Shown: positions 15,645-24,917 of the stretch, in pieces | How the letters are laid out: each line of letters starts with the position of its first letter | Position numbering within the stretch: the stretch's first letter is position 1 | From: a bacterium | Lineage (GTDB): Bacteria > Zhuqueibacterota > Zhuqueibacteria > Zhuqueibacterales > Zhuqueibacteraceae | Assembly: GCA_023150945.1 (NCBI GenBank) | Contig: JAKLJX010000027.1 | Span: 1-64,000 of the forward strand | Direction: 5' to 3' | Length of the DNA stretch: 64,000 nucleotides | The notes under the pieces: model-generated | What the model saw: only the letters and a program-made list of their open reading frames with translations | What the model was told of the DNA's origin: nothing | Databases searched by the model: none | Translations under genes and position numbers: made by a program

Positions 15645-17543
15645 TCACGCCGGCATCTCTCGTTTCTTGCCAAAATCCTCCTCCAAACGAATCATCTTCG
15701 CAATGATGAACGGCGGAACGGTCGCCAGCATCACCCACACGAAAAAGTGCTGGTAGCCGATCAGCTCCTGCAGCCAGCCGCTGAACATGCCGGGAATCAT
15801 CATGCCGAGTGCCATCAAGCCGGTGCAAAGCGCGAAATGCGCGGTCTTGTGCTCGCCTTCCGAAACATAGATCATGTACAACATGTAGGCGGTATAGCCG
15901 AAGCCATAGCCGAACTGTTCGACCGCCACGCAGATATTGATGGTGAGAAAATTCTGCGGCAACGCATAGGCGAGATAGACATACACTGCGTCAGGAAGAT
16001 TGATCGCCAGCACCATGGGCCAGAGCCAGAATTTTAAGCCGTGCCGCGCCACCACGAACCCGCCCAGCAGCCCGCCCAAAGTTAGCGCGACGATGCCGAC
16101 CGTGCCATAGACGAATCCCACCTGTCCAGTGGTCAATGCCATGCCGCCGACCTCGCGCGCATCCAGCAAAAACGGCGAAGCCATCTTCACGAGTTGCGCT
16201 TCGGCAAAGCGATACAGCAGCAGAAAAGCCAGAATCACGCCGATGTTTTTCTTCTTGAAAAAGGCCGCGAAGGTCAGAAAGAACTCCTGCAACACGCTGC
16301 GCGAGCTTTGACTGCCCGGCCGGTCCACGGCGGGGAAAGGCAGGATCGCCTTGTGATAGGCGAAAAACACCACGAACATGCCGGCGAGCACAAAGAAGGT
16401 GATCGACCACGCCAGCGGAATGTTGCCGGCGCGGCCGCGAAACACCGCAGCGGCGTCCGTCTTGAGCTTGGGGTCGAGTTGCACCACGGTCATCACCGGC
16501 AGGTTCCAGTTGCCGGCGTTGAACACGAACCGGCTGCCCTCCGCCAGCGCGATACTCTTGTCACCCTCATCGATGCCGAAATTCACGACGATCTCTTCGC
16601 CGGCCTGCGGCGGGCGCGAGAGATGGAAGAACACCACGCCCACGTTGCCGGCAAGTCCGGCGAGCGGGCTGGCCGGCGCCGCGGCGCCAAAATGGCGGCG
16701 GAGAAACGTTTCGAGATTGCCCACCACCGCGCGCTGCCACCAGGAAGGTTCCTCGGCGGTGCCGCTGGCCGTTTGCTTTTTTTGTTCGGCAGGATAGAAA
16801 CCGTGCTGCAGGTTCCAAGCGTGGGCGCGTGCGAGCAGCAAATCAACTTCGCTCTGCGGGCGCGGCTCCGCGGCGATTTCCAGGCTGGCGGGATGAGCCA
16901 CCAGGCGCAGTTCTCCGGGCTGTGCCGCGATGCGCAAGGAATCCGGCGCGGGCAGAGCACTCACTTGCGCGCGCGGACTGGCGGTCACGCGGACCTCGAC
17001 GGTGGGCAGGCCGCTCATGCTTTCCAGATATCCGGCAAGGATGATCAGCAGACCCTGGCCGGTGATCATGGCAATGCGATAAAACGTGCTGCGAATGCCG
17101 ACAAAGAACGCCTGTTGGTGCTGTTCCAACGCGAGCATGTAAAACCCGTCCGCGGCAATATCGTGCGTCGCGGAGCTGAAGGCGAGCAGCCAGAGGAAGG
17201 CGAGGGTGTACTGGAAAAATTCGGGCAGGGGCAGCGTGAGCGCAACACCGCCGAGGCCGGCGCCCACGATGAGCTGCATGACAATGATCCAAAGGCGCTT
17301 GGTTTTGAGAAGGTCGACCAGCGGACTCCACAGCGGTTTGATCACCCAGGGCAGGTAGAGCCAGCTCGTGTAAAGCGCGATGTCGGTGTTGGAGACGCCG
17401 AGGCGCTTGTACATGATCACGGAGACCGTCATGACGACGACGTAGGGGATGCCCTCCGCAAAATAGAGGCTCGGCACCCACAGCCAGGGTGAGCGTTTCT
17501 TCTCCATTCCAGCCTGATTGCGCGTACTCGTTGGCAAAGTCAT
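15645..17543 (-). CDS. AmpG-like MFS transporter with a large central insertion
   Basis: The 632-residue protein has twelve predicted helices in the MFS pattern. The first half includes SLYFAEGIPYVVVMTVSVIM and SSATHDIAADGFYM, typical of AmpG-type muropeptide/peptide permeases. Between helices 6 and 7 lies an insertion of about 190 residues (about 180-370). It is soluble and partly beta-rich, with a Calx-beta/Ig-like pattern (FHLSRPPQAGEEIVVNFG and FVFNAGNWNLPVMTVVQL). Helices 7-12 resume at WSITFFVLAGMFVVFFAYH. The ATG has AAGGA upstream. The substrate is unknown; a cell-wall or glycan fragment is plausible by family. Confidence 0.82.
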   Translation of the reverse strand: MTLPTSTRNQAGMEKKRSPWLWVPSLYFAEGIPYVVVMTVSVIMYKRLGVSNTDIALYTSWLYLPWVIKPLWSPLVDLLKTKRLWIIVMQLIVGAGLGGVALTLPLPEFFQYTLAFLWLLAFSSATHDIAADGFYMLALEQHQQAFFVGIRSTFYRIAMITGQGLLIILAGYLESMSGLPTVEVRVTASPRAQVSALPAPDSLRIAAQPGELRLVAHPASLEIAAEPRPQSEVDLLLARAHAWNLQHGFYPAEQKKQTASGTAEEPSWWQRAVVGNLETFLRRHFGAAAPASPLAGLAGNVGVVFFHLSRPPQAGEEIVVNFGIDEGDKSIALAEGSRFVFNAGNWNLPVMTVVQLDPKLKTDAAAVFRGRAGNIPLAWSITFFVLAGMFVVFFAYHKAILPFPAVDRPGSQSSRSVLQEFFLTFAAFFKKKNIGVILAFLLLYRFAEAQLVKMASPFLLDAREVGGMALTTGQVGFVYGTVGIVALTLGGLLGGFVVARHGLKFWLWPMVLAINLPDAVYVYLAYALPQNFLTINICVAVEQFGYGFGYTAYMLYMIYVSEGEHKTAHFALCTGLMALGMMIPGMFSGWLQELIGYQHFFVWVMLATVPPFIIAKMIRLEEDFGKKREMPA

Positions 17544-17750
17544 ATTCGTCCTTTCCGGGAGCGAGCGAAGATCAGTGAGGATTCAGGGGCAGCAGCACCT
17601 TCAGGGGAATCGGTGGCGGCGCAGACCGGGCCACAAAAAACAAACCACAGACTCCACGCGCTGGCACGGCGACCGGCGGTTGCTGGTCTGTGTCAAATCG
17701 CGAAATCTGTGGTTGGTTTTCTCATTCACCGGCGTGCACGCCTGTTCATT

Positions 17751-18509
17751 TCACATGCGACGGCGCGATCCGCCGTAGCGGCGCTGGCCGCGGCGCCGGC
17801 GTCTGCCGTCGGGCCGGTGGCCAGATTCGGAGTTGTCCGAGGGGTTTTCGGATTCCTGGGTCGGCATGTTTTCCGGCACGTTCGCGGGCCGGTTCATCGC
17901 GGCACGCGCGGTGGGTGGCTGGGCGGGGGTGGCCACAAAACTGACTCCCACCCGCTGCAACAACTTGGGAATGGGCAGGATGACGAGCCATGCCAGGGCC
18001 CGCAATGGAATGCTGTTCGCCACGACTTTGTCATGCGGAATCAAAAGCGTGAGCAGAAACAGCCCGGCGCCAATCCATAGCGAGTGATGAATGAGGCGCC
18101 ACTTGCTCTTCGTCTGGTAGGCATGCCCCTGGCGAATCATAATCGCCTGGATGATTTCGCTGAGGGCGAGGCAGACCGGCACGGCTTGGGCTGCCAGCGC
18201 GTGCGCGGGATTCTCAGGCATGGCCTGGCGCAGAAACAGTGGCAGCAACACGAAGCTCAACGCCAGCAGGGCGCTGAAAACGAAACTCGCCTTTGCCCAG
18301 AAGATGCCATTCGCTGACATGCTGCTCAGACGCCACCAAACCCCGGCCAAATAAGCAAAGATGACCGCGAACGTGAAAACCTTTTGAATGAGAAGTGAAT
18401 TTGTCAAGCCGGGCATGGTCGCAACCGCCAGGGCGCTGATCACCAGCGTTAAAGCCAGGATGTCGGTCGCAACAGTGTAAGCCAGCGAGGCCTGAGCACG
18501 TCGATCCAT
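17751..18509 (-). CDS. Unrecognised multi-span membrane protein with Arg-rich tail
   Basis: I do not recognise this 252-residue protein. It has about six hydrophobic segments in the first 190 residues (for example LALTLVISALAVATM, VFTFAVIFAYLAGVWW and FSALLALSFVLLPLFL). A proline/asparagine-rich linker follows (about 195-235), and the protein ends in a very basic RRRRRGQRRYGGSRRRM. The pattern of paired helices faintly recalls TMEM175-like channels, but the diagnostic FSDG motif is absent. The start has a strong AGGGAGG site. The basic tail would face the cytoplasm and could bind nucleic acid or acidic lipid. Confidence 0.7.
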   Translation of the reverse strand: MDRRAQASLAYTVATDILALTLVISALAVATMPGLTNSLLIQKVFTFAVIFAYLAGVWWRLSSMSANGIFWAKASFVFSALLALSFVLLPLFLRQAMPENPAHALAAQAVPVCLALSEIIQAIMIRQGHAYQTKSKWRLIHHSLWIGAGLFLLTLLIPHDKVVANSIPLRALAWLVILPIPKLLQRVGVSFVATPAQPPTARAAMNRPANVPENMPTQESENPSDNSESGHRPDGRRRRRGQRRYGGSRRRM

Positions 18510-18645
18510 TAAACCTCCCTCTTGGGGGGATAAACCTGATAAACACCCGTGAACCTAAGAAACGCGACGACATGGCGGCGCAGGTGTGTCTCATGCGCCT
18601 GAGTGCGCCAAAATCGCGTGTCATAATAGCGAAATAAGGCCTGAA

Positions 18646-20556
18646 GTGCAATCAAAAAAACCGTCGGAATGGCTGCTGGCCAATGGCTTGGGCGGCTACG
18701 CCATGGGCGAGCAAAACGGCAGATGCACGCGCACGCGCCATCACCTGTTGGTGGCCGTCACGCGGCCGCCTCTGCAGCGCGTGGCGTTCGTCCGCACGCT
18801 CCGCGAAACCATTCGAACCCCGGCAGGATGGCAGGAGGCCGTGTGCACGCGCTTTGAACACGACCGGCGCCTGCTGACCTTCACCTGCGAGCACGACGCT
18901 TTCACCCTCACCAAGATGGTCTGGCTCGCGACTTCCTTCCATGGCGTGTGGGTGCGCTATTGCCTGTCGCGCAGCCAGGAGCCGCTGCGTCTGCGCGTGG
19001 CGCCGCTGCTGGATTTCCTCGACCTTGAGACGCAAGCGCCGCTGTGCGACAACTATTTGGTGCGGCGCACACGGGCGGGCGCGCTCGTCTTCGCGCAGCC
19101 GCACGACAAGCCCGTGCGCGTGGAGGCATCGCCGGCCGCGGAATATGTGCCTGCCCACATTTGGCAAGACCTGCTGCTGATCAACGACCAGGATGAGGCG
19201 CAACGGCACACGGTTTACCTGCCGTTTGCCTTCGAATACGATTTGGCGGAGCAGGAGAGTTTCACGCTGTTGCTGGCGCACAACGGCCCGGAGTCCTGGC
19301 AGGCAGAAGCGGCGTGGCGACAGGACCACGAGGCGCCCCGGGCTGCCGGTGAGCAGGACCGCGTGCTCGCGCTCCCCCAAGGCCTGCGGCACCTCGCGAT
19401 TTCTGCTCGGGCGTTTCTGGTTCAACGGCCCACGATGCTCTCGCTCGACAACACCACCGTGCTCGCCGGCTATCCCGACCTCGCTGACAGTGGCCGCGAA
19501 GCGATGATCGCACTGCCGGGCGTGCTGCTGGTCGCCGGCAGGTTCGAATCCGCCCGGCAAGTGTTTCGCCTGTTTCTCAAGCATGTGAATCAAGGGCTGA
19601 TCCCCGGCCAATTTTCCCGGCGGCCGGCAAGCCCCACCTTTGACAGCCTGGATGCGACCTTGTGGATGTTCGTCGCGCTGTATGAATATTGGCAAGCCAG
19701 TGCTGATCTCGGTTTTCTCGAAGAAAACTACTCCCTGCTGCTGGAGATTCTCAATTGCCATTTGCGCAACAGTGCGCCCGGCGTGAAATGCGATCCGGCC
19801 ACGGGTTTTCTCTATGCGCTCGATTCTCAACGCGTGATGACGTGGATGAATCGCCGCGTGGGTGAGTGGAGCGCGACGCCGCGGCCGGGTTTTGCCGTGG
19901 AAGTGCAGGCGCTGTGGTATCATGCGCTCTGCTTTATGGCGGAAGTCTCGCGCCTACTGGGCAAAGCGGCGGGCGAGCAAAAATGCCGTGAGCTGGCAAC
20001 GCAGGTGGCCGCCAATCTCGTGGATCGCTTCTGGCATGCCGGGAAGAATTGCTGCTTCGATACGATACCGGAGTCTGGCGGGCGGGCGCGCCACCGGCTG
20101 CCGGCCGAAGGCGGTGATGCGGCTATCCGGCCGAATCAAGTGATTGCCGCGGGCTTGCCGTTCACGGCATTCGCCACCGCGCAAACCCGCGCCGTGGTCG
20201 AGCTCGCGCTCGCCCACCTGGTGACACCGTACGGCCTGCGCACGCTCGCGCCCGATCATCCGGCTTTCTGCGGCCGCTACGCCGGCGCGGAGAAACAACT
20301 CGCCAGCGCAGCGCACAACGGCACCGTGCATCCCTGGCTCATCGTGCCGTTTGTGAACGCCTATCTGCGCGTCTCTGATGATCGGGAATTCTTGCGCCGG
20401 GCATTCGCGCCCTTGTTTGCCGCGCAAGACTTGGCGTGCGACGGCTTTGTAGCGGAGATGTATGACGGCGAGGCGCCGCGCGCACCGCGCGGCGCACCGG
20501 CTTACGCCGCCAGCTCGGGCGCTGTGCTGCAGGCGTGGCATCTGTTGATGAAGTGA
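18646..20556 (+). CDS. Glycogen-debranching-type enzyme (amylo-alpha-1,6-glucosidase family)
   Basis: The 636-residue protein has the bacterial GDE N-terminal domain (EWLLANGLGGYAMG at about 8-21) and the (alpha/alpha)6 catalytic domain (about 260-636), with VEVQALWYHAL and GTVHPWLIVPFVNAYL. Members hydrolyse alpha-1,6 branches in glycogen-like glucans. Two acidic positions differ from the family consensus: GRD is GRE (Glu285) and TWMD is TWMN (Asn402). The GTG at 18646 was chosen because AAGG precedes it and a CATAAT box (18622-18627) lies just upstream; an in-frame GTG at 18586 is possible. It is monocistronic, divergent from the membrane protein gene. Confidence 0.88.
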   Translation: MQSKKPSEWLLANGLGGYAMGEQNGRCTRTRHHLLVAVTRPPLQRVAFVRTLRETIRTPAGWQEAVCTRFEHDRRLLTFTCEHDAFTLTKMVWLATSFHGVWVRYCLSRSQEPLRLRVAPLLDFLDLETQAPLCDNYLVRRTRAGALVFAQPHDKPVRVEASPAAEYVPAHIWQDLLLINDQDEAQRHTVYLPFAFEYDLAEQESFTLLLAHNGPESWQAEAAWRQDHEAPRAAGEQDRVLALPQGLRHLAISARAFLVQRPTMLSLDNTTVLAGYPDLADSGREAMIALPGVLLVAGRFESARQVFRLFLKHVNQGLIPGQFSRRPASPTFDSLDATLWMFVALYEYWQASADLGFLEENYSLLLEILNCHLRNSAPGVKCDPATGFLYALDSQRVMTWMNRRVGEWSATPRPGFAVEVQALWYHALCFMAEVSRLLGKAAGEQKCRELATQVAANLVDRFWHAGKNCCFDTIPESGGRARHRLPAEGGDAAIRPNQVIAAGLPFTAFATAQTRAVVELALAHLVTPYGLRTLAPDHPAFCGRYAGAEKQLASAAHNGTVHPWLIVPFVNAYLRVSDDREFLRRAFAPLFAAQDLACDGFVAEMYDGEAPRAPRGAPAYAASSGAVLQAWHLLMK

Positions 20557-20600
20557 CTGCCGTAACGCAGGCTTTCCGCCTGCCAACAAAGCGGGCAAGA

Positions 20601-20718
20601 GAGCTCGCAAGGCGCGAAGACGCAAAGGCGTGCACAGAAGAAATCTGACTTCAGTTTTGCATGAATGAAAGCAACAGATGATTTGGATGCCTTTGCGTGT
20701 CTGCGCGATTGTTTGCTC
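20601..20718. repeat. Dispersed inverted repeat, family R3, copy 2
   Basis: The left arm is GAGCTCGCAAGGCGCGAAGA followed by CGCAAAGGCG (20601-20630). The right arm (20689-20718) begins GCCTTTGCGTGTCTGCGCGA and is its imperfect inverse. The spacer is about 58 bases, as in copy 1 at 15400-15508. The arms match between copies around GACGCAAAGG. Confidence 0.6.
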
Positions 20719-21014
20719 AAATCGAGAGAGTTGGAAGCTCTCAGAATTGTCATGAAACTCGCATAAATACAGGTCGAACTCGCACCCACCGAACAAGTCC
20801 CTGCTTTTTCGCAACGGCGCAAACTCGAAGAAGCCAAATCCCCTTCATTTGAAAAGAGTGGGGACTTTCGAAGCTTCGAACCAGCACCCCTCGCTACTTT
20901 TCTCAAGCGAACAAGGCCGCGGGCATAGGCGTCAAGCTAAAGAGGTCGGATAAACCGCAACGCAAAGACAATCGCCAACTGATAGAAATAACCCAGCAGA
21001 TGAAGAGCTTTTGA

Positions 21015-21069
21015 GTGTCCGTCCAAAGGCATCACCGCCCGGGCGGTTTCTTCATTTCTGGGCAGACAC
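21015..21069. repeat. Palindromic dispersed repeat, family R2, copy 1
   Basis: This 55-bp imperfect palindrome starts GTGTCCGTCC and ends GGGCAGACAC, with CCGCCCGGGCGG at its centre. The second half (GGTTTCTTCATTTCTGG) recurs in copy 2 at 34509-34626. It lies between two convergent genes and could form a strong hairpin in either transcript. Confidence 0.65.
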
Positions 21070-21162
21070 TTCTTGTCAGTTGGGTTGTCTTTTTCGTTGG
21101 AGATTTTGTCTTGGATACGGTGAGCCAACCGCGGGAGGGAGAGCAAAGCCGGGCAGAATCAC

Positions 21163-22131
21163 TCACGGCCGGATGACCGTGAACCGCACTTCGCCGAGAC
21201 GGTTGCCGGGAATGCCATCCACCGTGAGAATGTATTCGCCGGTCTTCCACCATTCGTGATGGTAATAGCAAACGCGGTTGCCGTCGCTGGGACGGATGGG
21301 CAGATGGTGTTCGACTTCGTGAATCAGCCGAGCGTCATGGTAGAGGCGGAAGCGCACGGGCAGCGTGAGCGCGCCGTCTTGGGGATTGTCAAACGCGAGC
21401 CGGCAAACGAGGAAGGTGCCGGATTCCTCCAGCCGGAAAAAAGTGGCGCCGCGGCCGGAATCGAAATTCCGGCAATCGCGCGCTTTGGCTTCCTCCGCTT
21501 CCATGAACAAGTTGAGATTCACCAGGCGCAGGCGCTGTTGCTCCGGCGGCAGATCTTCGGCGGAGACATCGAGAATGCGGCCATTCTCTGCGCGCACACG
21601 CCGGCTCTCGAACACGCGCAAGCTCAACGTGTCGGAAACTTCGCCAATGCGAATGACATGACGGCCCGAGGTGATGTTTTCCAGGAGGATGGGGGTGGGG
21701 CCTTTCTCCAGGCTGTCGAGCCAAACAATTTGTCCAGGCGGATCACTGGTGGCAACCAGCGTGGCCGGCACGGGATTCAAGCGCACGATTTCGCGCTGGC
21801 GGTAGGGGCGGGTGCGGGGGCGTGGGCTGGCGCTGCGGATGTTGATCTCGAGCACGTGATCACTCACGATGCGCACCGGCTTGACGTGGGCGAAATAGCC
21901 TTCACGCTCGACGCGCAGGGTATAGATGCCGGGGGTATGCTGGCCGGCGGTGTTGACTGTGTCTTCATCCAGGTAAATGGCCATGCCCGGCTCGCGGCCG
22001 ATGATGCGATAGAAGCCCGGCGCCTGCGAGTTTTGCGCCGGCGCCGGCACGGCCAGCAGCGCGGTCAAATACAAAACCCACAGCGGCGCGTACGGTCGCC
22101 CGGCACAGCGGCGTGTCGGCAGGCTCAGCAT
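21163..22131 (-). CDS. Secreted PEGA-like beta-domain protein
   Basis: The 322-residue protein has a signal peptide (LWVLYLTALLAVPAPAQ, about 19-35). A region like PEGA/carboxypeptidase-regulatory repeats follows (MAIYLDEDTVNTAGQHTPGI and GQIVWLDSLEKGPTPILLEN), then a C-terminal beta-rich domain with WKTGEYILTVDG. The tripartite pattern resembles surface proteins that decorate peptidoglycan or glycan. I chose the ATG at 22131 because a promoter at 22211-22238 makes the longer forms (to 22221) start upstream of any plausible transcript. No strong ribosome site is visible. Function unknown. Confidence 0.7.
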   Translation of the reverse strand: MLSLPTRRCAGRPYAPLWVLYLTALLAVPAPAQNSQAPGFYRIIGREPGMAIYLDEDTVNTAGQHTPGIYTLRVEREGYFAHVKPVRIVSDHVLEINIRSASPRPRTRPYRQREIVRLNPVPATLVATSDPPGQIVWLDSLEKGPTPILLENITSGRHVIRIGEVSDTLSLRVFESRRVRAENGRILDVSAEDLPPEQQRLRLVNLNLFMEAEEAKARDCRNFDSGRGATFFRLEESGTFLVCRLAFDNPQDGALTLPVRFRLYHDARLIHEVEHHLPIRPSDGNRVCYYHHEWWKTGEYILTVDGIPGNRLGEVRFTVIRP

Positions 22132-22210
22132 CGGCAGTTCGGCATGAAGGTTTTCGCGTGCAGTTCTTGAGAGCAGCACATTCAGATCCCGGCAAGAGAT
22201 GGCGGCCATA

Positions 22211-22238
22211 AATATAGCCAAATTGCGGCGAATGTCAA
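22211..22238 (-). promoter_or_regulatory. Sigma-70-type promoter of the PEGA-like gene
   Basis: On the minus strand, TTGACA (22238-22233) is followed after 16 bases by TATATT (22216-22211). Transcription would start near 22204 and leave a leader of about 70 bases before the ATG at 22131. Confidence 0.6.
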
Positions 22239-22250
22239 GAATCAGCAGGG

Positions 22251-22279
22251 TTGCATTTGGAAACTTGCCTGCTTATATT
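22251..22279 (+). promoter_or_regulatory. Sigma-70-type promoter of the lipoprotein gene
   Basis: TTGCAT (22251-22256) is followed after 17 bases by TATATT (22274-22279). Transcription would begin near 22286, about 80 bases before the ATG at 22365. It is back to back with the minus-strand promoter at 22211-22238. Confidence 0.55.
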
Positions 22280-22364
22280 TCGCTGCGTTTGCATGAAAGC
22301 AGGCGCCTCTGTGCGTACCCTCGGAAGTGTTCACCGACCAAGCGGTGGGAGAGTACTGCTGCTC

Positions 22365-23372
22365 ATGATTCGTTATCATACGCTCAAGCAGTTCGCGTTG
22401 CGGTCGTGCTGCCTCAGCCTGGGACTGATCGGCTGCGGTGAAGCCCCGCGCGACAACCCGCTCGACCCACTTTCCCCGCAATACAACAATCGCGGCCACC
22501 TCCTGGTACACACGCAGACTTTCTACTCACCCAACCAGCCGCTCGCCGGCGTTGCCTTGCTGCTCGCGCCCGCCAACCTCGCCCAAACCACCGATGCCCA
22601 GGGGCGCTTCCTGTTTCGTGATCTGCCGGCGGATACCTATGTGGTCAAAGCCGCCAAACCGGGATTTGCCGCCGACTCCCAAGTCGTGGTCGTCGCGCCG
22701 CAGCGCACCAGCGAGATCTTCCTGCAGCTCGATGCGCTGCCGGTGTTCAAAAGTGTCGCAGTGCGCTCGGAAAACATCAGCGCCTGGATTCCGATCGTCG
22801 GCGAAACGCTGCAGCTCGTCGTCGAAGCCCAGGTGGAGGATGGCGACGGCCTCGATGACCTCCGCGAAATCAAACTCTACAGCCAGCGTTTCGGCTTTCT
22901 GCAAAACCTGCAGCGCAGCGGCTCGACCAATCGGTTCGTTGCCATCATCAAAGAAGAGACGCTGGCCACGGCCTCGCTGTTCGATCTGGTGGGCGAACGG
23001 CTGTGGCTGGAAGCCCGCGACCGCGCCGGCGCGCGAACCGTTTCCGATCCAGCTTATCTGATTCGCATCATCGAGCCGACGCCGCTGGTATCGGAGCCCA
23101 GCGGCTTGAAGGTCACCAGCCCCCGGCCTCGATTTCAGTGGGAGCGGCTGCGGCTGCCGTTCGAATACCGCTACCGCATCGACTTGTCGGTTTTCAACAT
23201 CTCTTTTCCCCTGCCGGTGCCGCTGCGGCAGGTCGATGACATTTCTGCGGATTCTTCCGCATTTGTGTACGATTCTTCCCTGAGCAGTGGCGCTTATGTT
23301 TGGACGCTGAGCGTGGTCGATCGCTTCGGTAATCTCAGCCGGTCACGCGAGGCGGTTTTCGAAGTGAGATAA
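22365..23372 (+). CDS. Lipoprotein with carboxypeptidase-regulatory-like domain
   Basis: The 335-residue product has a lipoprotein signal ending in the lipobox LGLIGC. A carboxypeptidase-regulatory-like (Ig-type) domain follows (about 40-110: TDAQGRFLFRDLPADTYVVK). Further beta-rich domains include FVYDSSLSSGAYVWTLSVVD near the C terminus, a fibronectin-like ending. It should be anchored on the outer membrane. The start at 22365 has GGGAGAG about 12 bases upstream. It is 65 bases ahead of the sigma-54 activator gene on the same strand, which suggests a shared transcript. Confidence 0.75.
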   Translation: MIRYHTLKQFALRSCCLSLGLIGCGEAPRDNPLDPLSPQYNNRGHLLVHTQTFYSPNQPLAGVALLLAPANLAQTTDAQGRFLFRDLPADTYVVKAAKPGFAADSQVVVVAPQRTSEIFLQLDALPVFKSVAVRSENISAWIPIVGETLQLVVEAQVEDGDGLDDLREIKLYSQRFGFLQNLQRSGSTNRFVAIIKEETLATASLFDLVGERLWLEARDRAGARTVSDPAYLIRIIEPTPLVSEPSGLKVTSPRPRFQWERLRLPFEYRYRIDLSVFNISFPLPVPLRQVDDISADSSAFVYDSSLSSGAYVWTLSVVDRFGNLSRSREAVFEVR

Positions 23373-23437
23373 CATCGGCTGCGAGCCGGCAGTGGCACAC
23401 CGGCCCGCCAGCGAAAACCCCTGACCCATCGTGCGCA

Positions 23438-24917
23438 ATGCCTGCCCTGGAGAACATCGATCGCTCGTCGCTGCTGGCGCTGGTTGAAATCAGCCGCGAG
23501 ATCAATTCCATTCAGGACACCGACGAGCTGCTCAGCAAGATTCTGCAGATTGCCATGCAGACGCTGGCCGCGGAACGCGGCTTCATTCTGCTGCAGGCGC
23601 CGGAAACCGAAACCGGTTTCGTGGCGCGCGCCGCCCAAAACATTTCCCCGGAGGCGATCGCCGACATTGCCCACATTTCCAGCTCGGTGGTGCGGCACAC
23701 GCTTTCCGGCGGCGAAGCGGTGATCTGGCACGACAGCGATTTGCCCGAAGGCCTGGCCAAGACCGAAAGCATCATCGCGCATCACATTCGCAGTGTGGCG
23801 TGCGTGCCGCTCCGCCTGAAGAGTCGCCTGGTGGGCGCAATCTATCTCGACAGCCGGCTGGCCTCCTCGGCATTCATTGAAACGTCGCTGCCGTTTCTCA
23901 ATGCCTTCGCCAATCAGGCGGCGATCGCCATCGAGAATGCACGGCTCTATCAGAATCTGCGCGACGAGAACCGCCGCTGGCGCGCGGAAGTGCAATCGCG
24001 CCACCGCTTCTCCGAAATCATCGGCAAAAGCCCGGCGCTGCGCCGGGTGTTCGAAGTGATGGAGCGCGTGCTGGAGTCGCATGCTTCGGTGTTGATCGAA
24101 GGCGAAAGCGGCACCGGCAAGGAATTGGTGGCGCGCGCGATTCACTACAACGGCCCGCGCAGCGAACAGCCCTTCGTCGCGCTGTTTTGCGGCTCGCTGC
24201 CGGAAACGCTGCTCGAAAGCGAGCTGTTCGGCCACAAGAAAGGCGCCTTTACCGGCGCCCTCACTGACAAGCGCGGCCTGTTCGAAGTGGCGGACGGCGG
24301 CACGTTTTTTCTCGATGAGATCGGCGACTTGACCCCCACGATGCAGGCCAAGCTGCTGCGCGTGCTGCAGGAGGGCGAGATCAAGCGCGTGGGCGACACC
24401 CACATCCGGCGGGTGAATGTGCGCATTCTGTCCGCCACCAACAAAGTGCTCAAAGAGGAAGTCAAGGCCGGCCGCTTTCGCGAGGATTTGTATTACCGCC
24501 TGAACGTCATTAGCGTCACCATGCCGCCGTTGCGCGAACGCAAGGAAGACATTCCGCTGCTCGCCCATCATTTTCTGGACCGCTTCGCCAGAGAAAACGG
24601 CCGGCCGCTGAAGGGATTTTCCGAAAAGGCGATGGAGCAGCTCCGGCGCCATGACTGGCCCGGCAATGTGCGCGAGCTGGAGAACGCCATCGAGCGCGCC
24701 GCGGTGCTGGCGCGCGGCGAGTTGATCACCGAGCGCGAGTTGCCCTTTGCCAATGCCCCGGTGGAGACGGTGTGGGAAGACGGCCTCTCGCTCGCCGAAC
24801 ACGAGAAGCGCATCGTGATGAACGTCTTGCGCGCGCACGAAGGCCACATCACGCAGACGGCGGAGAAGCTGGGTGTGTCGCGGCGATGGCTGCACTACCG
24901 GCTGAAAGAATGGGGCT

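Larger units (their letters stand above)
20557..21162. other. Intergenic region with two dispersed repeats
   Basis: These 606 bases separate two convergent genes. They carry an R3 inverted repeat (20601-20718) and an R2 palindrome (21015-21069). Frames that cross the region have no ribosome sites, and their translations are typical of repeat DNA. No gene is supported. Confidence 0.6.

Noticed and set aside
19541-19551. GGTTCGAATCC, a T-loop-like sequence suggesting a tRNA
   Set aside because: It lies inside the debranching-enzyme gene and no acceptor or anticodon arms can be folded around it.
20502-20906. Minus-strand frames with Cys-rich, repetitive translations around the R3 repeat
   Set aside because: The translations come from the repeat arms (GACGCAAAGG-type) and have no start signal or conserved pattern.
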